Assembly: GCA_963739515.1 (NCBI GenBank)
Contig: CAVUAO010000005.1
Span: 1-64,000 of the forward strand
Length of the DNA: 64,000 bases
DNA from: JBFYTX01 sp963739515
GTDB taxonomy: Bacteria; Chloroflexota; Dehalococcoidia; Dehalococcoidales; RBG-16-60-22
Reading direction: 5' to 3'
Within the stretch, counting starts at the first letter, position 1, and every line of letters begins with the position of its first letter. Positions 8,207 to 18,395 of this stretch are shown piece by piece. The notes below the pieces were generated by a model that had not been told where the DNA came from, did no database searches, and was given only the letters and a program-made list of their open reading frames with translations. Made by a program: the position numbers and the translations under genes.

Positions 8207-9637
8207 ATGGCAAGAAACGGAAATTATATCAGAGAAAAAGCCAGGGACACCAAGGTCATCCGCCAGGCGGACGTCGTCGTGGTGGGGGGCGGGCCGGGCG
8301 GCATCGGCGCCGCGGTCTCGGCGGCCCGCAACGGCGCGGATACCGTCCTCATCGAGCGCTACGGCTACCTCGGCGGCATGGGCACCGGCGGGCTGGTCAC
8401 TATCATCCCGCAATTGACCGACTACACCGGCAAGCAGCAGATTGCGGGCATCACCCAGGAGTGGATCGACCGGCTTATCGCCCGCGACGCCGTCGATTAC
8501 CCTAAGAAAGAGCACTGGGGTTCCATGGATAAGGAGCTCGTCCGGTATTATTTCCAGCGCAGCTTCTTCATGACGCGGCTCGACCGCGTGGTCTATGCCG
8601 CCATCATCGATGCCGAAATTTCCAAGTTTATCCTTAACGAGATGGTAGAAGAAGCCGGCGTCAAGGTCTACTGCCATGCCTGGGGCACCGAGCCCATCAT
8701 GGAGGGCAACCACTGCAAGGGCGTCATCATCGAGAGCAAGTCCGGCCGCCAGGCGATACTGGGCAAAGTCATTATCGATGCCACCGGCGATGGCGACCTC
8801 TTCCCGTACGCCGGCATCGAGTTCGAGGACAAAATCCCCCCGAACTTCCGCATCGCCAACCTGGCGCTCGTCTTCTGGGTTGACGGCGTCGATTTCAAGA
8901 AGGCGATGGAGTTCCGCCAGAAAAACCCTAAAGAATTTATGGAGCTATCCCGCCAAGCCTTCGAAGCCGGCGCGCAGGGGGGCTTTATGCCCAGCAATCT
9001 CCCCAACCAGGAGGCGGTCGTCTGGTTCCATAACCGCTATCCCAATAAGAGCCAGGTGGACGTGGAAGATCTCACCCGCGTCGAGTCCACCGGCCGCAAG
9101 GTGGCGGTAAAGACCCTGGACTTCTACCGAAAGAACGTACCGGGTTTTGACAAGAGCTTCCTTGTCCTGACCGGCCCGCAGCTCGGTACGCGCTCGTCCC
9201 GCCGCATGGTCGGCGAATATCAGTTGACCAAGAAAGACCTGGCCGATAACCAGCCGTTCGCGGATACTATCGCCATCTTCCCGGACCTCGACCGCGGGCA
9301 GGAATCCCTGGACCATCCCAATATGTACATCCCGTACCGCTGCCTGCTGCCCAAGAACGTGGACAACTTCCTGGTGGCCTGCCGCGCCTTCTCCTCGGAC
9401 ATGCATGTCCAGGACTACTTCAACCTCATCCCGCACTGCATCGCTTTCGGCGAGGCCGCCGGCACCGCCTCAGCTTTAGCACTCAGGGCCGGCGTGGGCG
9501 TTAAGGACGTGGACATCAAAGCCCTGCAAAAGCAGCTCGCCAAGCAGGGCGTACCGCTGCCGGACCTTAAGAAAAAGGCCGACTATAAGTACACCGGGCC
9601 GGCGCTGGTCGGACCTTCTTTTACGCCGCCGCATTAA
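8207..9637 (+). CDS. FAD-dependent oxidoreductase (FAD_oxidored family), copy 1
   Basis: 476 residues. An N-terminal Rossmann dinucleotide motif VVVVGGGPGGIGAA near residue 25 is followed by VLIERYGYLGGMGTGG, typical of the PF12831-type FAD oxidoreductases; IIDATGDGDLFPYAG near 190 is the second FAD-contact region. A C-terminal block (CLLPKNVDNFLVACRAFSSD, then GEAAGTASALALRAG) closes the flavin domain. There is no signal peptide. The substrate is unknown; relatives act in reductive or dehydrogenative steps of anaerobic catabolism. It is strongly similar along its length to the interrupted gene at 10837-12313, so the two arose by duplication. The intervening gene at 9784-10701 is in opposite orientation. 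Confidence 0.82.
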   Translation: MARNGNYIREKARDTKVIRQADVVVVGGGPGGIGAAVSAARNGADTVLIERYGYLGGMGTGGLVTIIPQLTDYTGKQQIAGITQEWIDRLIARDAVDYPKKEHWGSMDKELVRYYFQRSFFMTRLDRVVYAAIIDAEISKFILNEMVEEAGVKVYCHAWGTEPIMEGNHCKGVIIESKSGRQAILGKVIIDATGDGDLFPYAGIEFEDKIPPNFRIANLALVFWVDGVDFKKAMEFRQKNPKEFMELSRQAFEAGAQGGFMPSNLPNQEAVVWFHNRYPNKSQVDVEDLTRVESTGRKVAVKTLDFYRKNVPGFDKSFLVLTGPQLGTRSSRRMVGEYQLTKKDLADNQPFADTIAIFPDLDRGQESLDHPNMYIPYRCLLPKNVDNFLVACRAFSSDMHVQDYFNLIPHCIAFGEAAGTASALALRAGVGVKDVDIKALQKQLAKQGVPLPDLKKKADYKYTGPALVGPSFTPPH

Positions 9638-9664
9638 ACGGAGAATAACCAAGATACAAGATAC

Positions 9665-9709
9665 AAAAACCAAACAGAGGGTAGGGTAAAAACTACCCCC
9701 TTTGTTTGA
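9665..9709 (-). terminator. Candidate terminator of the DUF3800 gene
   Basis: CAAACAGAGGGTAG (9671-9684) pairs imperfectly with CTACCCCCTTTGTTTG (9694-9709). Read on the minus strand the stem is followed by GGTTTTTG, giving a short U-tract about 75 nt past the DUF3800 stop. On the + strand there is no U-tract, although the hairpin could still affect copy 1 of the FAD oxidoreductase. Confidence 0.5.
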
Positions 9710-9783
9710 CAATAATATGTTCGATATAGTTAGAAATCTGTGTCAAAGGGAAAAGAACAGAAAAGGGATAATCCGCAAGTACA

Positions 9784-10701
9784 TTACGACTTGACATCCT
9801 CCGATGTATGATGTGTCTCAATTTCGTTTTCAGGTTGTGATAGCCATGGCAGAGTTTCGGATTGTAAGTCTTGATAGAGTTTCTTAAGTTCGCGTTCAAA
9901 ATACTTGGCATTTGCCACACGAAGATACCGTTTCTTTATCGTTAGACTTTGCATAGCATAACGCACTTCGTCTGAGTCAGTCTCTTGGGTTATGTGGCGA
10001 TGCCACACATAAGCCAATAGGTCTGCCGCTTGTAGTTGCGGTCTAGTTGTTGAATCTGCAAAGGTGATGCTATCGAACCACTTTCCTCCAGGATGTCTAC
10101 GTTTCCAGACTCGATAGAACGTTTCAGTTGCTATCGGTTCTAACTGATTATTATCTAATAAAACATGGATTAAAGAATCAGGTGGCGACACCAACAATAC
10201 ATCATGAAAAAACCGCCCAAAGACAACCATATAGGGCCGTGACTTAGCGCCTGAAGTAGTTAATTTGCGTTGAAATGACAATTTGAAAGGGTTGCCCCCG
10301 TGTTTGTTAAGACTCTTGCCGTGGAAGCTAGTTTCAAGATAAGCACTCGTCAGATAACGCCTCTCAGCTTCTTTTAATGCATGGAACGCATTGACATCCA
10401 CAGCCCAACCAACAGGAATAATTCGATGATTGGCGATAACCGATAAGAGATCTGTTAAATATTCAAAACGATGTTCTTTTGACCAGTCTTTGTATGGATT
10501 TTCATGTGATAGACGTCTCTTAGGTGGAAAGAATTCGATTGCATGAAATTCTTGAATTCCGTCCTTACTCAATACGGCGTCCCACGCTATGTTGAACGAT
10601 TCCCATTCGGCAGGTGTACCAATATAACCAAGTAGTACACAATAATGAGCGTTGCTTTCGATACCGCTTTCATCTCCAAAAGCCTCTAGTTCAATAGCCA
10701 T
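9784..10701 (-). CDS. DUF3800 domain-containing protein
   Basis: 305 residues. It starts with the DUF3800 signature LEAFGDESGIESN, contains QEFHAIEFFPPKRR near residue 60, and later DSITFADSTTRPQLQAADLLAYVWHRH (quoted only by its acidic and His landmarks: Asp/ADLLAYVWH near 225). The conserved acidic residues suggest an RNase H-like nuclease fold, but activity is not established. Such proteins are often found on mobile islands. The gene is clearly AT-richer than both neighbours and runs opposite to two paralogous oxidoreductases, consistent with later insertion between them. No terminal repeats or integrase were found. Confidence 0.8.
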   Translation of the reverse strand: MAIELEAFGDESGIESNAHYCVLLGYIGTPAEWESFNIAWDAVLSKDGIQEFHAIEFFPPKRRLSHENPYKDWSKEHRFEYLTDLLSVIANHRIIPVGWAVDVNAFHALKEAERRYLTSAYLETSFHGKSLNKHGGNPFKLSFQRKLTTSGAKSRPYMVVFGRFFHDVLLVSPPDSLIHVLLDNNQLEPIATETFYRVWKRRHPGGKWFDSITFADSTTRPQLQAADLLAYVWHRHITQETDSDEVRYAMQSLTIKKRYLRVANAKYFERELKKLYQDLQSETLPWLSQPENEIETHHTSEDVKS

Positions 10702-10836
10702 TATAAGATGACTTCCCTTAATGTATGGATATTTACCTCAACTACCCCTAATTGTGGTAAACTGCTTATTAAGCAATTGTACATCCCCCTTTTCTTGCTG
10801 TGTCAAGTGTAATATATCCTTTTTTGAAGGTTTAAA

Positions 10837-12313
10837 ATGCCAAAAATACGCACTATTACCGACCCCGCCCGTAAAATCAAGGTCTGGCGAGAGGTGGACG
10901 TGGTCGTGGTGGGGGGCGGTCCGGGCGGCGTCGCCTCAGCCATCGCCGCCGCCCGCAACGGGGCCAAGACCGTCCTCATCGAGCGCTACGGCCACCTAGG
11001 GGGCATGGCTACCGGCGGACTGGTCAATATTATTCCCAATCTGTCAGATATCACCGGCAGGCAGCATATCTACGGCATTACTCAGGAAATGCTCGACAGG
11101 CTCGATAAAAGGGGCGGGACTTCCTACCCGGCGAAAAAGGACCGGGGCACCGCCGACAAAAAAGTGATTGATTTCTATCAGGATGCCAACCTGGGCTGGT
11201 TCTACCTGCGTAAAGGCGCCGACGGCCGCCCGAGGGTGCTTTACAGCGCCGTCGTCGACCCCGAGATACTCAAGGATGAGTTTAACGACATGGTGCTCGA
11301 GTCCGGCGCCGAGCTTCTCCTGCATTCCTGGGGCACCCGCGCCATTACCGAGGGCAACACCGTCAAGGGCGTTATTTTCGAAAGTAAGTCCGGCACGCAG
11401 GCTATCCTCGGCAAGGTGATTATCGACTCCACCGGGGACGGCGATATTTTCGTAGTCGGCGGGGGCCGCCTTCGATAACGAGCTGGATAACAAGCGCCGC
11501 ACCGCCTGGCTGGCCTTAGTCTGGTGGGTGACCAACGTCGACCTGAAAAAGTACGACGCCTTCAAGGCGTCGCAACCGGAAAAGTTCCAGGAGTTGATGC
11601 AGGAACTGGCGAAGCTGGGCGGCTATCCCGGTTTCTTTAAAAGCGTCCTGAAAAACATGCCGAATACCGTCTGGTACCACTGCATGCAGCCGCAGCCGGC
11701 ACGGACCGACGCCATGGACGTCGAGCAGTTGACCCGCGTCGACATCAAAGCGCGAAAAAGGGCGCTAATAACTTTCGATTTTATGAAGAAGCATGTGCCC
11801 GGCTTCGCAAATAGCTTTATCATGTTCACCGCCCCGCAGCTCGGCACGCAGGGCGGCCGGCGTATCATCGGCGAATATACCCTGACGGAAAACGACCTGG
11901 AGTCCGACGAGGTCTTCGAAGATACCGTCGCCGTACTGGCCAATAACGACTACGGTGAAATTTCGCTAAAGCACCCCGCCCTCTGCATCCCCTACCGCTG
12001 CCTCGTGCCCCAGACCGTGGACGGACTGCTGGTGGCCTGCCGCGCTTTCTCTTCCAGCGACGTCATTAACGAGACTTTCAACATCATCCCGCACTGCCTC
12101 GCCTACGGCCAGGCGGCCGGCACCGCGGCGGCAATGGCGGTGAAGGCGGGGATAGAGCCAAGAAAAGTCGACTATAAAGCCCTGCAAAAGAGCCTTGTAA
12201 AACAGGGTGTCAACATCCCGGACGCCAGTAAGATGAAAAGGGAAACTGCTCAAGTGGTCAGGAGCAAGCCGCAGGACTTTTATTACCAGAAATATAAAGG
12301 ACCGGATAGATAG
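10837..12313 (+). pseudogene. FAD-dependent oxidoreductase, copy 2, interrupted by a frameshift
   Basis: Two reading frames (10837-11478 and the part from about 11460 to 12313) join into one protein of about 491 residues similar to copy 1. The first carries VVVVGGGPGGVASA, VLIERYGHLGGMATGG and IIDSTGDGDIF. The second continues with the equivalent of AAFDNELDN, then TRVDIKARKRALITFDF, CLVPQTVDGLLVACRAFSS and GQAAGTAAAMAVKAG. The shift is one extra base near 11450-11465, within or beside the run GGCGGGGGCC. Apart from the shift, the sequence shows no decay, so a read or assembly error is as likely as a true pseudogene. The predicted role is a flavin-dependent redox step, with unknown substrate. 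Confidence 0.8.
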
Positions 12314-12338
12314 AAATACACTAATTACTAGCTACTAA

Positions 12339-12954
12339 TTACTTTTTAAGCGCCTTCTTCACATAGTCATAGCCCAGGTCGAAGGCTTTAATGTTCGTCT
12401 CGCCGACCTTTCCCTTGAAGCGCGCCAGTATCGCTTCCTTGGCGGTCTCTTCTTTGACCGGCATGAGCCCCGTGCCGAAAAGCGCGCCCAGCATGACGAC
12501 GTTAGCCGCCTGTAAGCTCCCGGCTTCTTTAGCCAGCCCGCTGGCATCCAGCGTTATAATGCGGTCGGTGACCTGGCGGAGTTTATTCATAATTTCGTCT
12601 TTGGTGGGATAACCGCTCTGGCCCAGGTAGAACGGTATACGGCATAACGGTCGTCGTATTAAGGACGACCACGCTGTTTTTCGCCAGGTAGTTGATATTC
12701 CTTAAAGCTTCCGACGGCTCGACGGCGATGAGGACGTCGCACTTGCCTTCCGGCGTCATCGGGGCGATGGCGTCCCCGCCCAGCCGCAGGTTGCTGAAAA
12801 CCGAGCCTCCCCGCTGCGCCATCCCCAGCACCTCCGAGCCCTTGACCGCCACTTTTCCCCTCACCGCCGCGCTGCCCAGCAGCTCGGAGACCAGGACGAC
12901 CCCCTGCCCGCCTACCCCGCAGATGATGATATTGATTTCTTGCTTCGTCGCCAT
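12339..12954 (-). pseudogene. iorB: Indolepyruvate ferredoxin oxidoreductase beta subunit (IorB-like), frameshifted
   Basis: The N-terminal part (12583-12954) has the IIICGVGGQGVVLVSELLG opening typical of the gamma/beta domain of 2-oxoacid:ferredoxin oxidoreductases, then KGSEVLGMAQRGGSV and CDVLIAVEPSEALR. It runs into a stop after VMPYTV. The adjacent frame continues YLGQSGYPTKDEIMNKL and ends at 12339, giving about 204 residues, the usual IorB length. One extra T near 12635 explains the break. With IorA it would oxidise aryl-pyruvates or related 2-oxoacids to acyl-CoA with ferredoxin reduction. The start codon is directly beside the iorA stop. A read error is plausible since all downstream motifs are intact. 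Confidence 0.8.
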
Positions 12955-12955
12955 T

Positions 12956-15900
12956 TTATACTCCTGCCTTAATCGCTTCGAACGGGCAAACCTGGGCGCA
13001 GACCCCGCAGCCCGGGCATCCTGTTATGTCAACCGCAACCTTGCCTTTATCGGTGATGAGGGCGGGGCAACCGAGCAGATTGATACAGATACGGCAGTCG
13101 CAGGAAAGGCAGCGTCGCGCCTCTTTTACGGCCGCTTCCCGACCCAGCCCCGTCTCAACCTCTTTAAAGTTGCTTTTTCTTTGCGCGACCGGCAGCACCG
13201 GCATGGGCGTCCGCGACTCCTTGTTAATGCCCCAGGTTTCTACAATTAGCTTAGTCTCGAAAACGCCTTCGCCTTCGCGTCCGACTTCGAGAGGTTCGCC
13301 CCTGAAATATTTATCGATGGACTTGGCGGCTTTCCGGCCGGCCGCCATGGCCTGGATGACCGTGGCTGCCCCGGTGACGGCGTCCCCGCCGGCGAACACC
13401 CCTTTGACGGGCGTGGCGAGCGTAACCGGGTCGGCTTGGATATAGCCCTTATCGATGGCCCCCGCCATGTCCCCGACCATAAAAGCGAGGTCGGGCTCTT
13501 CGCCGGCAGCGGTAATGAGCAGTCCGGTTTCGATAACGAACTCCGAGCCTTTTACCGGCACTGGCCTTCTCCGCCCGCTGGCATCCGGCTCGCCGAGCTG
13601 CATCTTGAGACACTCCAGTCCGGCGACTTTCCCGCCCTTGACCACGACCTTATTGGGGCCGGAGAGCAGAGTTAGTTTGATGCCTTCGTGCTCGGCTTCG
13701 GCGACCTCTTCGGCGATGGCCGGCATCTCCGCGCGCGAGCGCCGGTAGACGATATTGACGTCCTTAAAGCCCAGCCGGACGCAGGTGCGGGCGCAGTCGA
13801 TGGCCACGTTGCCGCCGCCCACCACCACGACCCTGTCTTCGGCTTTAATTTTTTCGCCGGTGTTGACTTTATGGAGAAATTCCGTGCCGTCGATGACGCC
13901 ATTGGCACGTTCATCTTCTATCCCGAGGGTCCTGCCTTTATGAGCGCCAACCGCGATAAAAACAGCGTCGTATTCCTTCTTCAAATCGGCTAGCTTAACG
14001 TCTTTGCCGACCCTCGTGTTCAGTTTAATCTCCACGCCCAGTCTTTTTATAATATCCGTCTCTTTATCGAGAATGTCGCGCGGCAGGCGGAACTCCGGAA
14101 TCCCCACCGCCATCATCCCGCCCAGCTTTGGAAAGCGCTTCAAAAATGGTGACTTGATAGCCGGCTTTACGCAGGTCGTAAGCGGCCATCATGCCGGCCG
14201 GTCCCCCGCCGATAATCGCCACTTTCTCTTTCTTCTCCGACGCGATACTGTAATCTTCCGTATATTTGCCGTATTCGGTCGCCGCGCGCTTGAGGGCGTT
14301 GATGGCAATCGCCTCCTCGACCTCCCTCCTGACGCATTTTCCCTCGCAGGGCCGCGTGCAAATCCGGCCGATAATGCCGGGGAAAGGCAGGGTCTGCTTA
14401 ATCAGCGCCAGCGCTTCATCGAATTTGCCTTCCTTGATGTATTTGATATAGCCGCGAATATCGATGTGCAAAGGACAGGTGGTCTGGCAGGCCGGCGGAC
14501 TGCCCGCCGCACACTTGGCCGTATCCACCACGTAAGGCACGGTCTTTTCACCGGCTTTGCGTTTTTCTCGCTGGTCGAGGATGCTGCAGAGCCTCCGGGC
14601 CACGATGACCGAAGCCCCTTTATACCTGATGGCTTTCCCCACGACGTCGATAAGTTTCGGGAGGTCGAACGCGTCAACGACCTCGACCATTTTCACGCCG
14701 CTGGCGCGGGCGATATCTTCTATCTTGATATCCGAAGCGACGTCGCCGCTGGCGCCGGGGTGCGGTTGAAACCCGGTCATGCCCGTGGTGGAGTTGTCCA
14801 TCACCACCATCGTGACGTTGGCTTTATTATAGACGGCGTTAATCATCGGCGGGATACCGGAATGGAAAAAGGTGCTATCACCGAGGTGCGCCACCACCGG
14901 CGCGTCGAGAATATGGGCAAATCCATTAGCGAGGCCGAAAGCGCCCCCCATGCAGATGGCGACGTCGTCCGCGTTGAGCGGCGGGTTGGCGGAAAGGGCA
15001 TAGCAGCCGATATCGCCGGTCTTTACCGGCTCGACGCCGGTCTCCCTCTGATAGCGCTGCATAGCGATATTGATAGCGTAGGCGGAAGCCCGATGCGGGC
15101 ACCCGGCGCACATCGTCGGCGGTCTTAAGGGCAGCAACGCCGCCGTTTCTTCTCTTAGTTTGTCAATCTCCGCAAAATCGATGGGCGGCTTGACCCCCAT
15201 CAGTTTACTTAAAGCCTCGGCGACCTGCCGCGTCGATAGCTCGCCCGCCAGCGCCAGGACGTCCTTGCCGTGGATCTTGACCGGGATATCGGCGTCCTGG
15301 GCGATGACTTTGACGCCTTCCTCCACGAAAGGCTCCAGCTCTTCCACCACTACCGCCTCCGGCACGGACCTTAAAAACTGCCGGGTCAACTTTTCCGGCA
15401 GCGGGTACGGCGTGCCTATCTTTAATACCGATATCTTATCTTCGAGCCCCATCCAGCGTATAGCTTCCAGGGCGTAGCCGTAAGAGATGCCGCAGGCGAT
15501 GACGCCCAGCCTAGCGCCCTTTTTCAGCGTCATCTGGTTATACGGCAGGCTGTCCACCACAGCCTTGATTTTTACCATTCTCTGGATGACCAGTCGGCGG
15601 TTGATGCGGAAGTTGGCGGGCAGGCAGACCAGCTTTTGAAAGTCTTTTACGAACTTGCCCTGCCGTTTTTTCCCCTCTATCCCTCCCAGCACGACGTCGC
15701 TCCGTGCGTGGCCTATCCGCGTGACCGACCGCAGCATAAACATCTGCCCGAACTCTTCGGAAAGGCGGTAGGCATCCACCATCATGTCCTTGGCTTCTTG
15801 AGCGGTGGCGGGCTCGAGCATCGGTATATAAGCCTGCCGGGCGATATAGCGGTTGTCCTGCTCGTTCTGCGAGCTCCACTGGCCGGGGTCGTCGGCGGAA

Positions 15901-16253
15901 ATCAGCACCAGGCCGCCGCGGGCGCCCATGTAGCTGGCGGACATTAAGGGGTCGTGGGCGACATTCACCCCGACGTGTTTCATGATGGCCAGCGCCCTGA
16001 GGCCGCTGATGGACGCCGCCATCGCCACTTCCATGGCCACCTTTTCATTGACCGACCATTCGGCGTACATGCCGGTATTTTTCGAATTGTTCACCAGCGT
16101 CTCGGTGATTTCGCTCGACGGTGTGCCGGGGTAAGCCGCCACGACCTGCACCCCCGCTTCTATCGCGCCCCTGGCGATGGCCTCGTTGCCGAGCATAAAC
16201 ATGGTGGCGCCGGGGGCATCGGACGTTAACGTTATTTCCACAACCTTGTTCAA
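12956..16253 (-). pseudogene. iorA: Indolepyruvate ferredoxin oxidoreductase alpha subunit fused to a GltD-like flavoprotein module, frameshifted
   Basis: Joined length is about 1098 residues. Residues 1-550 form the IorA core: pyrimidine domain (MLGNEAIARGAIEAGVQ, AAYPGTPSSEI), then the thiamine-diphosphate domain (MCAGCPHRASAYAI, GDIGCYAL, HLGDSTFFHSGIPP, MDNSTTGMTG). A GltD-like N-terminal iron-sulfur domain follows (CPLHIDIRGYI; CTRPCEGKCVRREV), then a two-dinucleotide flavoprotein (VAIIGGGPAGMMAAYDL; VVVVGGGNVAIDCAR; GVFAGGDAVTGAATVIQA). Only then comes the usual IorA C-terminal ferredoxin (CDCRICINLLGCPAL, GCPGCGVCAQVCP). The GltD module thus lies between core and ferredoxin. One extra T near 14125 breaks the frame. 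The fusion suggests NAD(P)H-linked oxidation of a 2-oxoacid, functionally like enzymes with a separate GltD-like subunit. Confidence 0.85.
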
Positions 16254-16361
16254 GATAGTCCTCCTGACCGGAGCACTATGGCTCCGGGGTAATTTCCCAG
16301 GGAAAATTTCGCATTTCTCTACCTATATTTTACACGTTTTTCGAAGCTATTGGCAAATTAT

Positions 16362-16390
16362 TTGACAATAACTACATCATTACCTAGAAT
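16362..16390 (+). promoter_or_regulatory. Candidate promoter of the NTF2-like pair
   Basis: TTGACA (16362-16367) and TAGAAT (16385-16390) are separated by 17 bp and lie 30 nt upstream of the first ATG, which has an AAAAGGAGA ribosome-binding site. The gap 16254-16419 is divergent from iorA, and no clear promoter was identified on the other strand. Confidence 0.6.
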
Positions 16391-16419
16391 AATAAAACTA
16401 ATAAAAAGGAGATACTCAC

Positions 16420-16821
16420 ATGAATACCAAAGATTTCGCGGAGAAATTCATCAAGGCCGAAAACGAGGCTTGGCTGAAGGGTAACGTCGACGCCCTGGAC
16501 GCGGTCGAAAATACCGATGTCCTCTATCATTTGACACCGCCGCTGCAGGACGTCAAGGGACGGGATGCCCATAAGCAGTTTATCGTCGCCGCCCACAAGG
16601 CGTTTTCCGATATTAAAATAGATATCAAGTTTTTGACGGGCGAAGGCAACCTCGTCGGGTTTTTATACAGCGGCCGCGAGCGTTTCACCGGCGTGTTCCC
16701 GGGACTGCCGCCGGGTAAAGGCCAGGAGGTAGTCGCTAACGAGCTCTGGCTTTTCCGCCTCAAGGGCGGCAAGGTCAGCGAAGGCTGGATGTACGGCACG
16801 ACCACGGGGTTAATACAATAA
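16420..16821 (+). CDS. SnoaL/NTF2-like protein, copy 1
   Basis: 133 residues, a single cone-like alpha+beta domain of the NTF2/SnoaL superfamily. It starts with a helix (KDFAEKFIKAENEAWLKGN), followed by YHLTPPLQDVKGRDAHKQFI and strands around LVGFLYSGRERFTG and ELWLFRLKGGKVSEGW. Members bind hydrophobic ligands and include isomerases, dehydratases and cyclases, but no catalytic pair can be assigned here. It has no signal peptide. It is followed after 19 nt by a clear paralogue, implying tandem duplication and cotranscription. Confidence 0.75.
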   Translation: MNTKDFAEKFIKAENEAWLKGNVDALDAVENTDVLYHLTPPLQDVKGRDAHKQFIVAAHKAFSDIKIDIKFLTGEGNLVGFLYSGRERFTGVFPGLPPGKGQEVVANELWLFRLKGGKVSEGWMYGTTTGLIQ

Positions 16822-16840
16822 TCTTAAAGGAGGCTTTCCT

Positions 16841-17236
16841 ATGAACATCAAAGATTTTGCGGAGAAATTCATCAAAGCCGAGGATGAAGCATTTCAAAAA
16901 GGCGATTTTACAGCGTTATCCAAATTGGAAGACCCCAACGTGATTTATCATATGAGCGCATTAGGTGAAATGAAAGGACACGAAGCCCATAAGCAGGATA
17001 TTATGGGTACACGGCAGGCTTGCTCTGATATCAAGCAAGAGTGGAAGTACTTAGCCGGCGATGGCAACCTGTTCGCGATCTCTTATAATTCCAGAAGTAG
17101 AATCACCGGCGAGAAACCGGGATTTCCCGTTCCCATTGGCAAAGTCGTGGCATATGATGCCCTGTTCGTTTTCCGTGTGAAGAACAATAGGGTTAACGAG
17201 GTGTGGGCTAACGGCACCCTCGCCATCTCAGACTAA
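16841..17236 (+). CDS. SnoaL/NTF2-like protein, copy 2
   Basis: 131 residues, paralogous to the preceding gene: KDFAEKFIKAEDEAFQKGD at the start, then HMSALGEMKGHEAHKQDIM and ALFVFRVKNNRVNEVWANG. It has its own AAAGGAGG ribosome-binding site. Codon use looks more AT-rich than copy 1, suggesting that the duplication is not very recent or that this copy evolves under different constraint. A ligand-binding or small-molecule isomerase role is possible; the function is unknown. Confidence 0.75.
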   Translation: MNIKDFAEKFIKAEDEAFQKGDFTALSKLEDPNVIYHMSALGEMKGHEAHKQDIMGTRQACSDIKQEWKYLAGDGNLFAISYNSRSRITGEKPGFPVPIGKVVAYDALFVFRVKNNRVNEVWANGTLAISD

Positions 17237-17245
17237 ATACAATTA

Positions 17246-18337
17246 TTAAAACATAATCACGTTGCGGATGACGTCGCCCTTTTCCGACGACGCCAGCCCC
17301 TCGTTTATCTGGTCGAAACGATAATGCCCGGAAACCAGCTCATCCAGTTTGAGACGTCCGGCTCTATACAGTTCGATAAGTCGCGCAACGTCAAGCCGTA
17401 GCCGCACCGCCCCCATAGCACTGCCGGTGAGCTTTTTACCCCCCATGAAGTCCAGCGGCGTGAAGGCGGACATCTGTTCCCCCCATCCGTGCCCGATAAT
17501 GCACGTGGTGCCGTCCCGGGCGGACATCATGAACCCCTGCCGTAATATTTCTATGCCCGCCACCGCCACGATGACCGTGTCCGCCCCGCGACCGTACGTG
17601 AGTTCCTGCACTTTCTTAACGGGGTCTTTTTCCATCCTGGCATTGACCGTATGCGTCGCGCCGAAGATTTTGGCGTTTTCCAGCTTATTGTCGCGCACAT
17701 CCACGGCAATAACCGGGTACGCCCCCGCGTAGACCGCCCCCTGGATGGCATTAAGCCCCACGCCGCCACACCCGACGACCGCGATGCTGCTGTTGACCTG
17801 GACCCTGGCGCGATACAACACCGCTCCGAACCCGGATATAACGCCGCAGGCAAGCAGGCAGGCCCGGTCCACGGGCAAATCCTCCGGCACTTTTACCAGG
17901 TTGACCTCCGGGATGGTGGCGTACTCGGCGAAGCCGGCCACGGCGCCGGCGTACTGGGTCAGTCGCTGGCCTTTTTTATTCACATATTTCCCTTTGCCGT
18001 ACAGGTAAAGCCGGTTGGTCGTGCACTGGCTGGAAAGGCCGATTTTGCAGTAGTAACACTGCCCGCAGCCCTCCGGTATGATACTGCCGATAACTTTGTC
18101 GCCGGGTTTGACGTACGTCACGCCTTCGCCGGTTTCCTCCACGTAGCCGCAAATCTCATGACCAGCGATAGCCGGCAACTGGATGTTGCCGTGCTCTCCT
18201 TTTATGGCGTGGATATCGCTGTGGCAAATGGCCGTCGCCGCCAGCCGTATTTTCACTTCTCCCCTCCCCGGCGGGTCGAGAGTTACCTCTTCTATCACCA
18301 GCGGTTTCCCGATTTCATAACAGATAGCCGCTTTCAT
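17246..18337 (-). CDS. Zinc-dependent medium-chain alcohol dehydrogenase
   Basis: 363 residues, MDR family. The catalytic-zinc region has ATAICHSDIHAIKGEHG and GHEICGYVEETGEGV; the structural-zinc loop CGQCYYCKIGLSSQC has all four Cys. The Rossmann fold is marked by AVVGCGGVGLNAIQGA near residue 185 and the acidic AVDVRDNKL that favours NAD(H). The length is normal for the family. It would interconvert an alcohol and an aldehyde or ketone in the cytoplasm. It is transcribed divergently from the cupin gene across a 130-bp region with an inverted repeat containing both -35 boxes. Confidence 0.88.
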   Translation of the reverse strand: MKAAICYEIGKPLVIEEVTLDPPGRGEVKIRLAATAICHSDIHAIKGEHGNIQLPAIAGHEICGYVEETGEGVTYVKPGDKVIGSIIPEGCGQCYYCKIGLSSQCTTNRLYLYGKGKYVNKKGQRLTQYAGAVAGFAEYATIPEVNLVKVPEDLPVDRACLLACGVISGFGAVLYRARVQVNSSIAVVGCGGVGLNAIQGAVYAGAYPVIAVDVRDNKLENAKIFGATHTVNARMEKDPVKKVQELTYGRGADTVIVAVAGIEILRQGFMMSARDGTTCIIGHGWGEQMSAFTPLDFMGGKKLTGSAMGAVRLRLDVARLIELYRAGRLKLDELVSGHYRFDQINEGLASSEKGDVIRNVIMF

Positions 18338-18395
18338 AAAGCCTCCTTTGGCACTTTCGTCGCATCAGCATTACTGTAAACTCTAAATTAATAAC

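Noticed and set aside
14004..15128. Long + strand open frame of 374 codons
   Set aside because: Antisense to the IorA-GltD gene, which has strong motifs; the product is low-complexity.
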